Positions 1 to 11,815 of a DNA stretch of 64,000 nt are shown here, one piece after another. The DNA comes from Apium graveolens. Taxonomy: Eukaryota; Streptophyta; Magnoliopsida; Apiales; Apiaceae. Every line of letters begins with the position of its first letter. The first letter of the stretch is position 1. A model generated the notes under the pieces. That model saw only the letters and a list, made by a program, of their open reading frames with translations, was not told the DNA's origin and did not search any database. The stretch is from positions 119,371,797-119,435,796 of the forward strand of contig NC_133652.1 in assembly GCF_009905375.1 (NCBI RefSeq), written 5' to 3'. The position numbers and the translations under genes are program-made.

Positions 1-1097
1 TCTCATCAATTAAAATAATGCAAAATGACAATGTCACGTCATTTTAAAACTATTTTTGTTACCCAATTTTGAGTCCCTAACACTACTTCATGCTAACTCA
101 TATATTCACCTACTTTCATATACGTACTTCACTTTTAAACTAGAAATAAGGAGGATATAGTGATTTTAATTTCAATAAATAGTCTGCACATAGCAGCAAC
201 TTAAAACATTTTTCGTAAATAAATCCAAATATATTATCTAAAGATCCGAACTGACGCATCTCGAAATAAATTTTTTATACGAATTTTTACGTAAACAGAA
301 AGAGAGTATTAAAAAATTGAAGTTCCAATGGTCTCGCAGAGTCTCTTTAAATTCTATTATCTCGTCTATTTTCTAAGACTCTGCGGCTCACTCCTAATTT
401 ATGTTTTATTATAAAATAATATAAGCATCTGCTTTTTTTTTTCTTCATTTTTGTATTATACTTCATTTTTTAAAAATAATTTAATATTAAAATATTGTTC
501 AAATAGGGGATATAAAAATGCCGTTGAAGATGAATGTTAGATTAAATTGCTAAGAATTAATTTTTTATATTATATTTAAGAGTGAATTAAGAAACTATTC
601 AAGATACTCTAATTAAATCACAACCGGAGATTAAATGCATGGTCTTAAAAAAATTCTGTAATAATTTAACAGACAATCAACTACAGTAATAAAAGTTATT
701 GTAGTTTGTAGAGCCCTATTTAACATGATATGGTAGATTGATTCAAAATTAAAAGAATATTAAACCTAATTTTGTCACTAACTTTTTTAGTAAATTCAAA
801 ATTTGTGACAAGTTAATTGCATGCAAGTATATCTAAAGTCTACAACTCAATATATATGAAAAATTAAATTCGAATATTTAGGGCGATGTTTCACAGTTTC
901 TGCACTGATTTTAATCCCTCCTTCCCATATTAGATTTCCCGTTTTGAATTTTTACATTATTCATGGTAAACGACAACGACCGATTACTAATCTAAGTCTA
1001 ATCTATAAGATCATATATAATGAGTGATATTGTTGGATTCGTATTCATGAGTATTTTAATACAATAAATTTTTTATATTTAATATATTTAATACTAA
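1..1097. other. AT-rich intergenic DNA, no gene seen
   Basis: This stretch is AT-rich and has no open frame of useful length, no recognisable protein motif and no obvious repeat structure. It is the left flank of the LTR that begins at 1098. Confidence 0.6.
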
Positions 1098-1866
1098 TGA
1101 TAGGGTACAAGAGACCCGTATAGGCGTCAACCTGGACTAAGGGGAGGCATGCTCAACCGACCTGCTAAGACCCCCCTCTCCCAGGCCAATCAAGCATAGG
1201 AGCCCAGGCCCGGGTCTATCCTACCTCCCAGATCCGGATCCGCCTACATACCCATACCCGGACCCGGATCGGGGCCGGAACCACAGTTAGGGAGGTCTCA
1301 GCAGACACATCACATCCCACAACCCGCCAAGGAGGGGTAGTGGGCACGTGACCTATGACAGCTATCAACAACCAACACCCCAAACAAGCACGGCGCGTGT
1401 CAGAGGCCGTTAGGGCACTCTGGAGGTGGTCCTCCCCTAGACACGTGTAAGCAATCTGCCCAAGCCAGGCATCCTCCGCTCCCAAGATCCAACGGCCCAG
1501 ATTTAGAGGTAACTACCCCTAAACCCTACCTTGGGGCTATATATACCCCCAAGACTGAAGGGTTTAGGGGTTGGAAAATATTTTTACTCTTACACTCACA
1601 CATTCCCATACACTCAAAAACATACAGCAGCCATCACATATACACATCCACACACAAACACACAGCAGCCTCTAAATGATATAAATATATATATACCTTC
1701 ATCTTCTCCGAAGCCCGTTCTTATTCTTACACCGGAGGCGCGTGTGGGAGCAAAACCCCCCTTTCGGTGTTGTTTTGCAGGCGCCCAACCTGCAGCTACA
1801 CCTCTCCCACGCACAGAAGGTCCAGGAACGCCGTCGGACGGAGCCGCCCGCTCACCGGAGTTATCA
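1098..1866 (+). mobile_element. 5' LTR of a Tat-like Ty3/gypsy retrotransposon
   Basis: The 769-bp segment starts TGATAGGG and ends GGAGTTATCA, giving the short inverted ends TGATA/TATCA of an LTR. It is much more GC-rich than its flank. It holds a TATA box (CTATATATACC, about 1537-1547) followed by CA-rich sequence typical of an LTR transcription start. A primer-binding-site-like sequence begins immediately after its end. The partner LTR and the rest of the element are not in the window because a scaffold gap follows. Open frames inside it (for example 1531-1992) are chance frames. Confidence 0.7.
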
Positions 1867-1887
1867 TTTGGCGCTAGAAGGAGGGGG
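1867..1887 (+). other. Primer-binding site of the Tat-like element
   Basis: TTTGGCGCTAGAAGGAGGGG directly follows the LTR end. TGGCGC right after an LTR is the usual form of a tRNA primer-binding site in plant Tat/Athila Ty3/gypsy elements. I did not match it to a particular tRNA. Confidence 0.6.
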
Positions 1888-2598
1888 CCTCATCCTTGGG
1901 TCTCGGTGCCCCTGGATTCATCTTCATCACAAACTCTTGACAGAGTCCACTTTCAAACCTGTAAGAACATAAACAACAAAACCCTTTCTTGAATATGAGT
2001 TTTCATTTTAGCCACATTTGTATGAGCTTCTTGCTTTAGGCCGTGTTTGTGTGAGCCTGCCCTTGTTTGTTAAGTTTCAGTTGTTTAGGATTTGATAGTC
2101 TTGGTAATCTCGAAGCTTGGGGTTTAATAGTCTTGTGATTTAAAACCCAGAACTGTTTTAGCTTGCGTATTTTCTTTTGTGTTCAGAGCCTGCTGTTCTT
2201 GTTTGGTATTATTTTGTTAGCAAAACCCAGAAAGTTTGCTTGCTGTTATTCTGGAAAATTTTGTAATACTCAAAAAAGCAACCCCAGATCCACATTTGTA
2301 GCCTCAAATCTTGGTCAGTTGTTTGTACATTTGTGGTGATGGCAAGAGCAGAAAAAGTACAGCCGGTAGGCCTCTCCGCCAGTACCCATAATTCAGGATC
2401 AAGACCCCTCTCAAGTTGTGCAAGAACCTGGGGAGACAGGGAGACTCTTCCAAGCAGCAACCACTGACACAGCATACCCAATCAGGGATGCTAGAAATGT
2501 CATAGAGCTAAATCATACAAGTACACACCAATGTTCCAGTTGCAGAGGAGCATATGGCTAACTTAACAGCCATGAACTTGCTGAAGCAATCAGGCTCT
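1888..2598 (+). pseudogene. Leader and decayed gag start of the Tat-like element
   Basis: This is an untranslated leader followed by an ATG at 2339 that opens a Ser/Arg-rich frame ending after about 42 codons. A different frame continues over the same and following bases to about 2575, and it has the Gln/Thr-rich composition of a gag N-terminus. A single frameshift near 2398 would explain this. The sequence then runs into the N gap, so the rest of gag and all of pol are unseen. Assignment as gag rests on position after LTR and primer site, not on a recognised domain. Confidence 0.45.
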
Positions 2599-2698
2599 NN
2601 NNNNNNNNNNNNNNNNNNNNNNNNNNNNNNNNNNNNNNNNNNNNNNNNNNNNNNNNNNNNNNNNNNNNNNNNNNNNNNNNNNNNNNNNNNNNNNNNNN
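2599..2698. other. Assembly gap of 100 N
   Basis: Exactly 100 N, the conventional size for a gap of unknown length. Left of it is a Tat-like retrotransposon leader, right of it the gag-pol of an Athila element. The two sides belong to different elements, so the missing DNA should contain at least the 5' LTR and most of gag of Athila copy A. Confidence 0.95.
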
Positions 2699-5600
2699 AG
2701 TCGAGCTGAAGTTAGAGATGAAGATCTAAGCAAAAAGGAGAAAAGGGGTGGCGGAACCAAAGAAGACTACTGTTGAACACACTCTGCCTGAGGCTAATAC
2801 AGGGGAGAAACAGCTCTATCTTCCACCACCTTTTCCTAAGAGATTGCAGCAACAAAAGCTGGATAGACAGTTCGGGAAGTTTCTGGAGGTGTTCTAGAAA
2901 CTTCACATCAATATACCTTTCGCTGAGGCTTTGGAACAAATGCCTAGTTATGCGAAGTTTATAAAGACTATTCTTTCAAGGAAGGTGAAACTGGATGACC
3001 TTGAAACCGTTGCTCTCACGGAAGAATGCAGCGCTGTTCTGCAGCAAAAGTTACCACCAAAACTAAAAGATCGAGGAAGCTTCACCATTCCTTGCACCAT
3101 TGGCAATCTAACTTTTGACAAGTGCCTTTGTGATTTGGAAGCAAGCATTAATCTGATGCCGTTGTCGATCTTTAAAAAGCTGGATCTGCCTGATCCAAAA
3201 CCCACATACATGTCGCTACAATTGGCTGACCATTCCATTACTTACCCAAGGGGCATAGTTGAGGATGTGCTCGTCAAGGTGGATAAGCTCTTCTTTCCTG
3301 CAGATTTTGTTATTCTGGATTTTGAGGAAGATAAGAAGATTCCCATAATCTTGGGGAGGCCTTTCTTGGCTACTGGCCGTACCTTGATAGATGTGCAAAA
3401 AGGGGAACTTACTATGCGGGTCCAAGATCAGGATGTGACCTTCAACGTATTCAAGGCAATGAAATTCCCTAAAGAAGATGAGGAGTGCTTAAAAGTGGAT
3501 GTGATTGATTCTGCGGTTACTTCGAAACTCGATCACATGCTAATGTCTGATGCATTGGAAAAGGCCTTAGTGGGGGATTTTGACAGCGATGATGAAGATA
3601 GCAACGAGCAATTACAATATCTGAATGCTTCTCCATGGAAGCGAAAGCTCGACATACCATTTGAATCTCTTGGTACTTCTGACCTTAAGAATGCTGAAGG
3701 GAAGCTCAAACCATCAATAGAGGAAGTACCTACCTTGGAGCTCAAACCATTACCTGAACACTTGAGGTATGCTTTTTTAGGTGATTCATCTACGTTACCT
3801 GTTATTATTTCAGCTGACCTTTCAGGTAGTAAGGAAGACAAGCTCTTAAGGATTTTGAGAGAATTCAAATTGGCTATAGGATGGACCATAGCAGACATCA
3901 AGGGGATAAGTCCTTCATATTGTATGCATAAAATTCTGTTAGAGGAAGGTAGTAAGCCAACTGTGGAATAGCAGCGAAGACTGAACCCGATCATGAAGGA
4001 GGTGGTGAAGAAAGAAATTCTGAAATGGCTAGATGCAGGCATCATTTATCCTATTTCTGACAGCTCGTGGGTGAGCCCCGTGCAATATGTACCTAAGAAA
4101 GGAGGTATCACTGTGGTCGCAAATGAAAAGAATGAGCTCATCCCTACTCGAACAGTTACAGGATGGAGAGTATGCATGGATTATAGAAAATTGAAGAAAG
4201 CCACAAGGAAGGATCACTTCCCTCTCCCATTCATTGATCAAATGCTTGACAGATTGGCGGGACATGAGTATTTTTGTCTTCTGGATGGTAATTCCGGGTA
4301 TAATCAGATTTGTATTGCACCAGAGGATCAGGAAAAGACTACCTTCACTTGTCCATTTGGCACATTTGCTTTTCGTAGAGTTTCGTTTGGGTTATGTGGC
4401 ACCCCGGCCACCTTTCAGAGATGTATGATGGCTATATTCTCTGACATGATTGGAAATAACGTCGAAGTGTTCATGGATGACTTCTCCGTCTTTGGACACT
4501 CATATGAGGAATGTTTGAATAATCTGCGCGCCGTACTCAAAAGATGCGTGGAAACTAATTTGGTGCTTAATTGGGAGAAATGTCATTTTATGGTGCGTGA
4601 AGGCATTATCCTTGGGCATAAGGTCTCTATCAAAGGTCTGGAGGTGGACAAGGCCAAGGTGGGAGTCATTGAAAATCTTCCCCCACCTAATTCGGTGAAA
4701 GGAATCCGTAGTTTTCTCGGTCATGCGGGTTTTTATCGGCGATTCATCAAGGACTTTTCAAAGATATCTAAGCCGTTGTGCAATTTACTTGAGAAAGATG
4801 TGCCTTTCAAATTTGATGATGAATGTTTGGCAGCATTCGAGACTCTCAAGGAGAGTTTGATCACGGCACCTGTTATTACAGCACCAGATTGGACAGAACC
4901 GTTTGAGATGATGTGTGATGCGAGTGACTATGCGGTAGGTGCAGTTCTGGGACAGCGCAAGAAAAATCTCTTCCATGTGGTCTACTATGCGAGTAAGACT
5001 TTAAATGGGACCCGATTGAACTACACCACTACTGAGAAGGAGCTTTTGGCTATAGTCTTTGGCTTTGAGAAATTTCGATCTTATCTGCTTGGTACGAAAG
5101 TAACAATATTCACTGATCATGCAGCTATTCGCTATCTGGTTTCTAAGAAGGATTCGAAGCCGAGACTCATTCGTTGGGTTCTTTTACTTCAGAAATTTGA
5201 GTTAGAGATCAAAGATAGAAAAGGTACTGAGAATCAAGTAGCTGACCATCTCTCTAGGTTGGAGAATCCCGATTCTACTTCACAAGATAGGACGTTAATC
5301 AATGAATCTTTTCTGGATGAGTAGTTGTTTGCAATTCAGGAGGAAGAACCATGGTTTGCAGATATTGTAAACTATCTTGTCAGCAATATAATGCCGCTTA
5401 ATTTGACATCCGCTCAAAAGAAGAAGTTTCTGCATGAGGTGAAGTGGTATATGTGGGATGAACCATATTTGTTTAGACAGGGAGCTGACCAGATCATTAG
5501 GAGATGTATCCCGTTCTGTGAGACGGAGGGGATATTACGAGACTGCCATTCCACGGTTTATGGTGGACACTATGGAGGTGAGAAGACGGCAGCTCGTATT

Positions 5601-6634
5601 CTGCAAGCAGGTTTTTTCTGGCCTACTTTGTTCAAGGATGCTCATCAGTTTGTTTTAAGGTGTGATCGTTGCCAAAGAGTGGGAAATTTCTCAAGGAAGG
5701 ATGAGATGCCATTAAATGTGATGCTTGAAGTCGAGGTCTTTGATGTATGGGGAATCGATTTCATGGGGCCTTTTATCTCGTCTTGCAATAATCAGTACAT
5801 CTTGCTGGCAGTCGATTATGTCTCAAAATGGGTCGAAGTTAAAGCTTTACCAACAAATGATGCAAAGGCAGTGCTAAATTTTCTTCATAAGCAAATTTTC
5901 ACAAGGTTTGGAACGCCTCGGGTAATCATAAGTGATGAAGGATCGCATTTTTGCAACCGTAAGTTCACTTCTATGATGCAGCGTTATAATGTGAATCATC
6001 GAGTAGCTACTGCCTATTATCCGCAAACAAATGGTCAAGCGGAAGTTTCTAACAGAGAGATAAAGCGCATTCTAGAGAAGGTTGTTTGTCCGTCAAGGAA
6101 GGATTGGTCTTTAAAGCTCGATGAAGCTGTTTGGGCTTACAGAACAGCATACAAAACTCCACTTGGGATGTCACCGTTTCAGTTGGTGTACGGTAAGAGA
6201 TGTCATCTACCGGCGGAGCTTGAGCATAAGGCCTACTGGGCATTGAAGAAATTGAACCTGGATTTAGATGCAGCTGGTAAGAAAAGAATGCTTCAGCTTA
6301 ATGAACTTGATGAATTTCGACTTCAAGCGTACGAGAATAACAAAATGTATAAGGAAAAGGTGAAGAGGTGGCACGATAGGAAGCTACATCCTAAGTTATT
6401 TGTGCCAGGGCAACAAGTTCTGTTATTCAACTCTCGGCTCTGACTTTTTCCTGGGAAGTTGAAATCAAGGTGGTCTGGACCTTTTATTGTCAAAACTGTG
6501 TTTCCACATGGAGCGGTGGAAATTTTTGAGAATGATTCGGACCAAGCATTCAAGTTAACGGTCAGCGGTTGAAGCACTACTATGGGGACATGGAAAACCG
6601 AGAGGTGGTTAGTGCCATTTTGTTGACTACTTGA
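2699..6634 (+). pseudogene. Athila gag-pol polyprotein, copy A (broken)
   Basis: This encodes the end of gag, the aspartic protease (around 3130-3400), reverse transcriptase (around 4000-4700), RNase H (around 4900-5260), integrase (around 5500-6200) and a C-terminal GPY/F-like segment. The RT catalytic box is FMDD. Integrase shows an HHCC zinc finger and D,D(35)E. In-frame stops lie at 2895-2897, 3969-3971, 5322-5324 and 6441-6443, and a one-base deletion near 6553 shifts the frame. The segment just right of the gap is also out of frame. The protease site reads D-L-E where copy B has D-L-G, so the protease would be dead anyway. Main frame pieces are 2931-3971, 3993-5324 and 5325-6443. Confidence 0.92.
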
Positions 6635-6792
6635 GAAAGGTACGGAACGTCAAGCTAATGACGAAAAAGAAGCGCTGCGTGGGAGGCAACCCATAAATTG
6701 TTGTTACAGGAACCCTTAGAAGTTAATAACCTATCCAAAAACACAAAAAAAATCAGAAAACAGGGGCTGAAAATTTTTTTTCCAGAGACCCT

Positions 6793-7096
6793 CTGCGCGC
6801 CCGCGCAGCTATGCTGAGCGGCCGCGCAGGGGTCGAATTCCAGAAAATTTTTTGCAGTTCAGAAAAAAAAAAAAAAAAAACAAAAACACAAAAACCCATC
6901 ACAGCCCATAAACCCACGAATTCTTTTCCCATTACCCCATGATTTTATCCCTCAACCCCACTCCTAATCTAATTTAACCTACTCCACACCCTATATATAC
7001 ATACACCTATCCTACATATCTCCCACAAACTTCCTACACTTAAACCCTCTCATAAACATCAAAAATCAGTTCTTACACACTTTTATTCACAAATCA
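6793..7096 (+). promoter_or_regulatory. Candidate internal promoter of ORF3: GC hairpin module plus TATA box (copy A)
   Basis: Between pol and ORF3 is a 37-bp GC-rich module (6793-6829). It starts with the near-palindrome CTGCGCGCCCGCGCAG and ends with AGCGGCCGCGCAG, in otherwise AT-rich DNA. A TATA box (CTATATATAC, 6991-7000) and a C/A-rich tract lead to the ORF3 ATG at 7097. The same module lies before the TATA box in the LTR (9722-9800, TATA at 9885). Copy B keeps the same arrangement. Promoter function is inferred, not shown. Confidence 0.5.
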
Positions 7097-8268
7097 ATGG
7101 CACCCAAGAGAGCACGCACTATTGACAGCAGCAGCACAGTTCCTACTGCTGATTCATCAAGGGGTACTGCTGCAAGGCCTCGGTTAACTGACAGAGCTGC
7201 GGAGGAGGAGTACACTAGGCTGTTGGGGAAGCCGATTCTGAAGGAGAGGGGGTTTTTACCATCAGGGAGGGATGGTGAGTTGTTGCCCATGATTGCAGAG
7301 AAGGGGTGGATAGCTTTTTGTGAGTCTCCCGAAGCAGTAACGATGAGTGTTGTTCGCGAGTTCTACGCGAACGCGAAGGCTGAAAAGAATGGGTTTTCTG
7401 TAGTTCGTGGGCTGACGGTTGATTATCATCCTGCGGCGATCGCCGTGTGATTGGACAGCGAGAGAGGAAGCCCGAGGAGGAGAACTGGAATGAGAAGACT
7501 GCTGAGGATTTTGATTTGGATTTGATTTGTGCGATTCTCTGTCGACCGGGCACAGTTTGGAACCGCAGTCCAGCCAATAATGAGTATCGTCACTTTCCGG
7601 CGATCGCCATGAACAGGTATGCCCGTGCATGGAATGCATTTATATGTGCTAATATTTTGCCTTCTTCACATGCACACGAGGTCACAGTTGAGAGAGCACA
7701 GTTGTTGTGGGGAATTCTGAATGAGGAATACTATGTGGACCTTGGTGAGTTTATCTACCAAGGAATTCTGAAGTTTTTGAGGGGAGCAAAGCATATGAAC
7801 ATCTCTTATGCATCCACAGTTACGAAGCTATGCCGAGCAGTAGGAGTGAACTGGCCGGCTCATGAGCAGTTGCAGTTGCCAGCAGCTCCGATAGATTCTG
7901 GCACTCTGAATGGGATGCAGGAGTGGACCGGTGGTGAGCCTAAGGAGCATGGGCTGGGTTATCGTCTTTCAGGAGGACGTCCAGCACGAGGTGCTACTAT
8001 GGCTAGGCCAGGGCGTGGTGAGGCTGGTTCTTCGAGAGCTCAGGAGGGTGCTGGGATGGGTGATGCCCAGTATAGGAGGCTTTCACGGCGGATGGATGCC
8101 ATGTATAAGACGCAGAGCAGGTTTGCTCAGGAGCTCACTCTTGCATTAGGGACTGCTTTTCGAGGCCTTGGAGCTGATATCCAGTGGCCAGTTTTTGGTG
8201 AGGACTCTGCATACCCGCCGCCTGATACTCCACCCACTGAGGATGATGATGATGATGACTCCGAGTAG
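7097..8268 (+). pseudogene. Athila ORF3 (post-integrase gene), copy A, frameshifted
   Basis: This gene of unknown function lies downstream of integrase, the position of an env gene in retroviruses. The protein would be about 390 residues, starting MAPKRAR. It resembles the domain catalogued as putative plant transposon protein (I believe Pfam PF20167), with motifs ILKERGF near the start and VVREFYANA further in. No signal peptide or membrane segment is visible. The C-terminus is Asp-rich (DDDDDDSE). A one-base loss near 7440, relative to copy B, splits it into frames 7097-7450 and 7447-8268. Confidence 0.8.
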
Positions 8269-8316
8269 GTATACCCTGTGTTCCTTTCTACTACCTTCAC
8301 TGGGGACAGTGAAGAT

Positions 8317-8332
8317 TTTAAGTTTGGGGGTG
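8317..8332 (+). other. Second polypurine-tract-like sequence after ORF3 (copy A)
   Basis: The run TTTTAAGTTTGGGGGTGG repeats the polypurine tract found just before the LTR (TTTAAGTTTGGGGGTG, 9463-9478), about 1.15 kb upstream of it and 50 bp after the ORF3 stop. Copy B has the same duplicate at 12873-12890. Confidence 0.6.
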
Positions 8333-9462
8333 GTAGTTAAGGAATATTTTGTGTGTGTCATATAGCTGCATATTCATGATAGTTAGTTCATATAGTTGCA
8401 TAATTTTTGCCATATAGTTTTTTATATAGTTTTATTTGTTTGTCATATCATATAGCTCATGCATATACCATGATCCCTTTTGCAATGATTTATCGACTGA
8501 ATTATGATATTGATGCGAGTGTAGTGATAGCATTAAAGTGATATTAAGTTGTGTAGGTTGATATGCATGCTGGAAGCACTTGTATTTTCACTAAGTCTTA
8601 GAGAATGCTTAAGGGCTAGATTATTGTTATGATCTGATTATTTTCGAGGATAATCTATTTATTATGCTTAGAATTTGATAATAGGTTCTTAGTGGTAAAG
8701 GCATGAAAAAGAAAAAAAATGGAGTAAAAATGGAATTTGTTGCTAGTTGTGGCTAGGCGTCAAATGGCTAGTAGCCGGCTCGCATGTTATGCGAGTAGTC
8801 TAGGGTTGAGCAAGATGGAGCGAAACGCACTTGCTCAGAAAAGAAAAAATAAAAAAATAATAAAAAAAAAAAATAAAAAATAAAAAATAAAAAAAATAAA
8901 AAAAATAAAAAAAAAAAATTTTTTTGCATAATTGATCAAGAGTGGGCTCTTTGGTATTCGAGTTATTAAGTTCTTAGGGGACTTTGTGCCTAGTGACCTA
9001 AGGCTTTTAGAGTCTGGGATCCGCTAACCTAACGCTCGTTACATGGATACCATTGTATAAGTCTTTTGTGGACCTCACTCATTGCACGGTCAAATAAGCA
9101 TTTGAGTTATAAATAAAAAGCACGATTCCGTAGTAAGCTCCAGAGTTCTTGTAGTGTTGTATATCACTTTGTGCCTAGAATTTTTATTCTTTGTATAATT
9201 GTAGGATTGCCTTGAAGATAGTCTAGTCATAGTAATTGGTCTAGTTCCGAAGCATATCTGTTAAGTATTTGCACACACCACGTTTCTGGCTGTATGTCCG
9301 TTTGCATGAGTTTATTGATCTTTAGTGTCTAACTGCATTCGTTGAGACTTGACAATTTGGTTGGTTAATTGTAGTAAGGGGGATCGTTGCATTTTCATAT
9401 AGATTGCATTCATGCATATTTTTATTTGTTTTGAGTCTGTGACGCTTGAGGACAAGCATCGA
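8333..9462 (+). other. Long 3' untranslated region of Athila copy A with A-rich tract
   Basis: This is non-coding in both Athila copies and conserved between them. It includes a low-complexity A/T tract at about 8842-8922 that is clearly longer than the matching tract of copy B (12352-12374). No gene is seen. Confidence 0.7.
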
Positions 9463-9478
9463 TTTAAGTTTGGGGGTG
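9463..9478 (+). other. Polypurine tract of Athila copy A
   Basis: TTTAAGTTTGGGGGTG lies immediately before the LTR start TGATAGGTGG. This is the normal place and composition for the plus-strand primer of an LTR retrotransposon. Confidence 0.85.
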
Positions 9479-10336
9479 TGATAGGTGGCATTTTATACCA
9501 CTTAGAACGTCTTAAAATGGCTTAAATTGGTGTCTTGAAATCAAGTATTTTGTGTATTTGATGCGTTTTTCTAGTGTTTATGCATTTCAGGGTATTAGTT
9601 GCATTTCGGAGGAGGAATCATCAAGAATAAGCCTTGGCATGTGTTCACCATTGCGAGAGGAAAAGAACGGGCAGATTACGACGAAGAAACGGAGCAAACC
9701 TGGAATTTTTCCAGTAGGGTCCTGCGCGCCCGTGCAGCAATGCTGAGCGGCCGCGCAGCAGCCTTGCGCGCCCGCGCAGAAATGCTGAGCGGCCGCGCAG
9801 GGTCGGGGAAAAAGCTGAATTATTTTAGACTTCTACTTCTGTTTGGCTTCCAACTTCTATGTAATCTGAGTTTTATGGGACTATTATATAAGTAGATTTG
9901 AGACGTTTTCATAGAAAAAATGAAGGAGATTATGTTTTAGATTGTGTTTTGCGCAAGGAGCGAAGGAGATAAGGAAGAAGACCGATTTAGCACACTGCAG
10001 CGAAGAGGAAGCATATTTTCTTGTGATTCTTGTTTCGTTGTAACGTTGGATGCTAGTTTTCTTGCTTTGACTTATTTACTCTTGTGACGTACTCTGTTTT
10101 AATATAATTAGTTTAGTTATTATTTTCTTGTGTTATTTATCATGATTTCATATGAACCCATAATGGCAATAAGTTCTATTATGGGCTAATTGTGATCATG
10201 GGGTTGCAACGGATTTATTATGGAATTTTTTAGTTAATTGTTTAATACTTTAGTGTGTGATGATTGCATGATATCTAGTATTGGTTGTGCGTATTTGTCT
10301 TATGTGCGTCGCGAACATATAAGATAGGGTGTTAAT
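9479..10336 (+). mobile_element. Right-hand LTR of Athila copy A, first part
   Basis: This is the first 858 bp of the LTR, from TGATAGGTGG up to the insertion point of copy B. It carries two tandem 37-bp GC hairpin modules (9722-9758 and 9764-9800, period 42) and a TATA box (TATATAA, 9885-9891). The rest of this LTR is at 21508-22117. Confidence 0.93.
10332..10336. repeat. Target-site duplication of copy B, left
   Basis: TTAAT lies directly outside the copy B LTR and is repeated at 21508-21512. Five base pairs is the normal duplication for Ty3/gypsy integration. Removing B and one TTAAT restores an uninterrupted copy A LTR. Confidence 0.95.
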
Positions 10337-11799
10337 TGTTAGGGCGAAATCACGCACTAATATTCACGCAAGTATACGCGTTCGCAAGTAATATAGAATA
10401 CTTTCTAGTTCGTTCCCTCAGAGACTCAGACTAATTTATTGTCCTATTTAACTCACTCACCAATGTATGACTACTTCTCAATGTTAAGATAATAACACTT
10501 AAAATTGTTGATTAAATATTAACTATAATTAACTACTTAATTAACCACTTAACTAACACTTCAATTTATCAATAATAAAACACTCATGAGATCACAACTT
10601 CATTATTACTTCCTTCTATAGCCATAGTTATTACCTTTAGCATGTGACAGTGATGATATTAATCGAATAACACGAAACTGATAAAAGTCAACTTTCATTG
10701 TACTAATACCATTCTACCAAACATCCACAATTAAGATAGAAGTTGAATAGTCATCAATTATGTTGAGTTCCTATATGTCTACAGAAATTGACAACACAAC
10801 GATTAAGCACAAGTTATCCCTTTTTGATTACATAGGGCAAATAAAATTGTTAGAGTTACCCACTAATCATGCACAACGTACATGAACCTATGCTAGCATG
10901 GCAAGTTCTAAATCTCAAGATCCACCATCGCTTCACAAGAGATTAACACCCTATCTTATATGTTCGCGACGCACATAAGACGAATACGCACAACCAATAC
11001 TAGATATCATGCAATCATCACACACTAAAGTATTAAACAATTAACTAAAGAATTCCATAATAAATCCGTTGCAACCCCATGATCACGATTAGCCCATAAT
11101 AGAACTTATCGCCATCATGGGTTCATATGAAATCATGATAAACAAACACAAGAAAATAATAAGTAAACTGATTATATTAAAACAGAGTACGTCACAAGAG
11201 TAAATAAGTCAAAGCAAGAAAACTAGCATCCAACGTTACAACGAAACAAGAATCACAAGAATATATGCTTCCTCTTCGTTGCTGTGTGCTAAATCGGTCT
11301 TCTTCCTTATCTCCTTCGCTTCTTGCAAAACACAATCTAAAACATAATCTCCTCTTAATACTCTGTGAAAAACGTCTCAAATCTACCTATATAATAGTCC
11401 CATAAAACTCAGATTACATAGAAGTGGAAGCCAAACAGAAGTAGAAGTCTAAAATAATATATCTTTTTCCCCGACCCTGCGCGGCCGCTCAGCATTTCTG
11501 CGCGGGCGCGCAAGGCTGCTGCGCGGCCGCTCAGCATTGCTGCGCGGACGCGCAGGACCCTTCTGGAAAAATTCCATGTTTGCTCCGTTTCTTCGCCGTA
11601 ATCTGCCCGTTCTTTTCCTCTCGCAATGGTGAACACATGCCAAGGCTTATACTTGATGATTCCTCCTCCGAAATGCAACTAATACCCTGAAATGCATAAA
11701 CACTAGAAAAACGCATCAAATACACAAAATACTTGATTTCAAGACACCAATTTAAGCCATTTTAAGACGTTCTAAGTGGTATAAAATGCCACTTATCAC
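10337..11799 (-). mobile_element. 3' LTR of Athila copy B
   Basis: Read on the minus strand it runs from TGATAAGTGG to CCTAACA and is 1463 bp long. It contains two GC hairpin modules (11519-11555 and 11477-11513), as in copy A's LTR, and a TATA box about 85 bp after them. Confidence 0.95.
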
Positions 11800-11815
11800 A
11801 CCCCCAAACTTAAAT
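11800..11815 (-). other. Polypurine tract of Athila copy B
   Basis: The minus strand reads TTTAAGTTTGGGGGTG directly before the 3' LTR. Confidence 0.85.

Noticed and set aside
1531..1992. 153-codon open frame near the left end
   Set aside because: It starts inside the Tat-like LTR, crosses the primer site and has low-complexity composition, so it is a chance frame.
7262..7639. Antisense frames over ORF3 and over gag-pol (for example 13567-13992 and 17169-17786)
   Set aside because: They are opposite-strand shadows of the Athila coding frames and change with every silent difference between copies.
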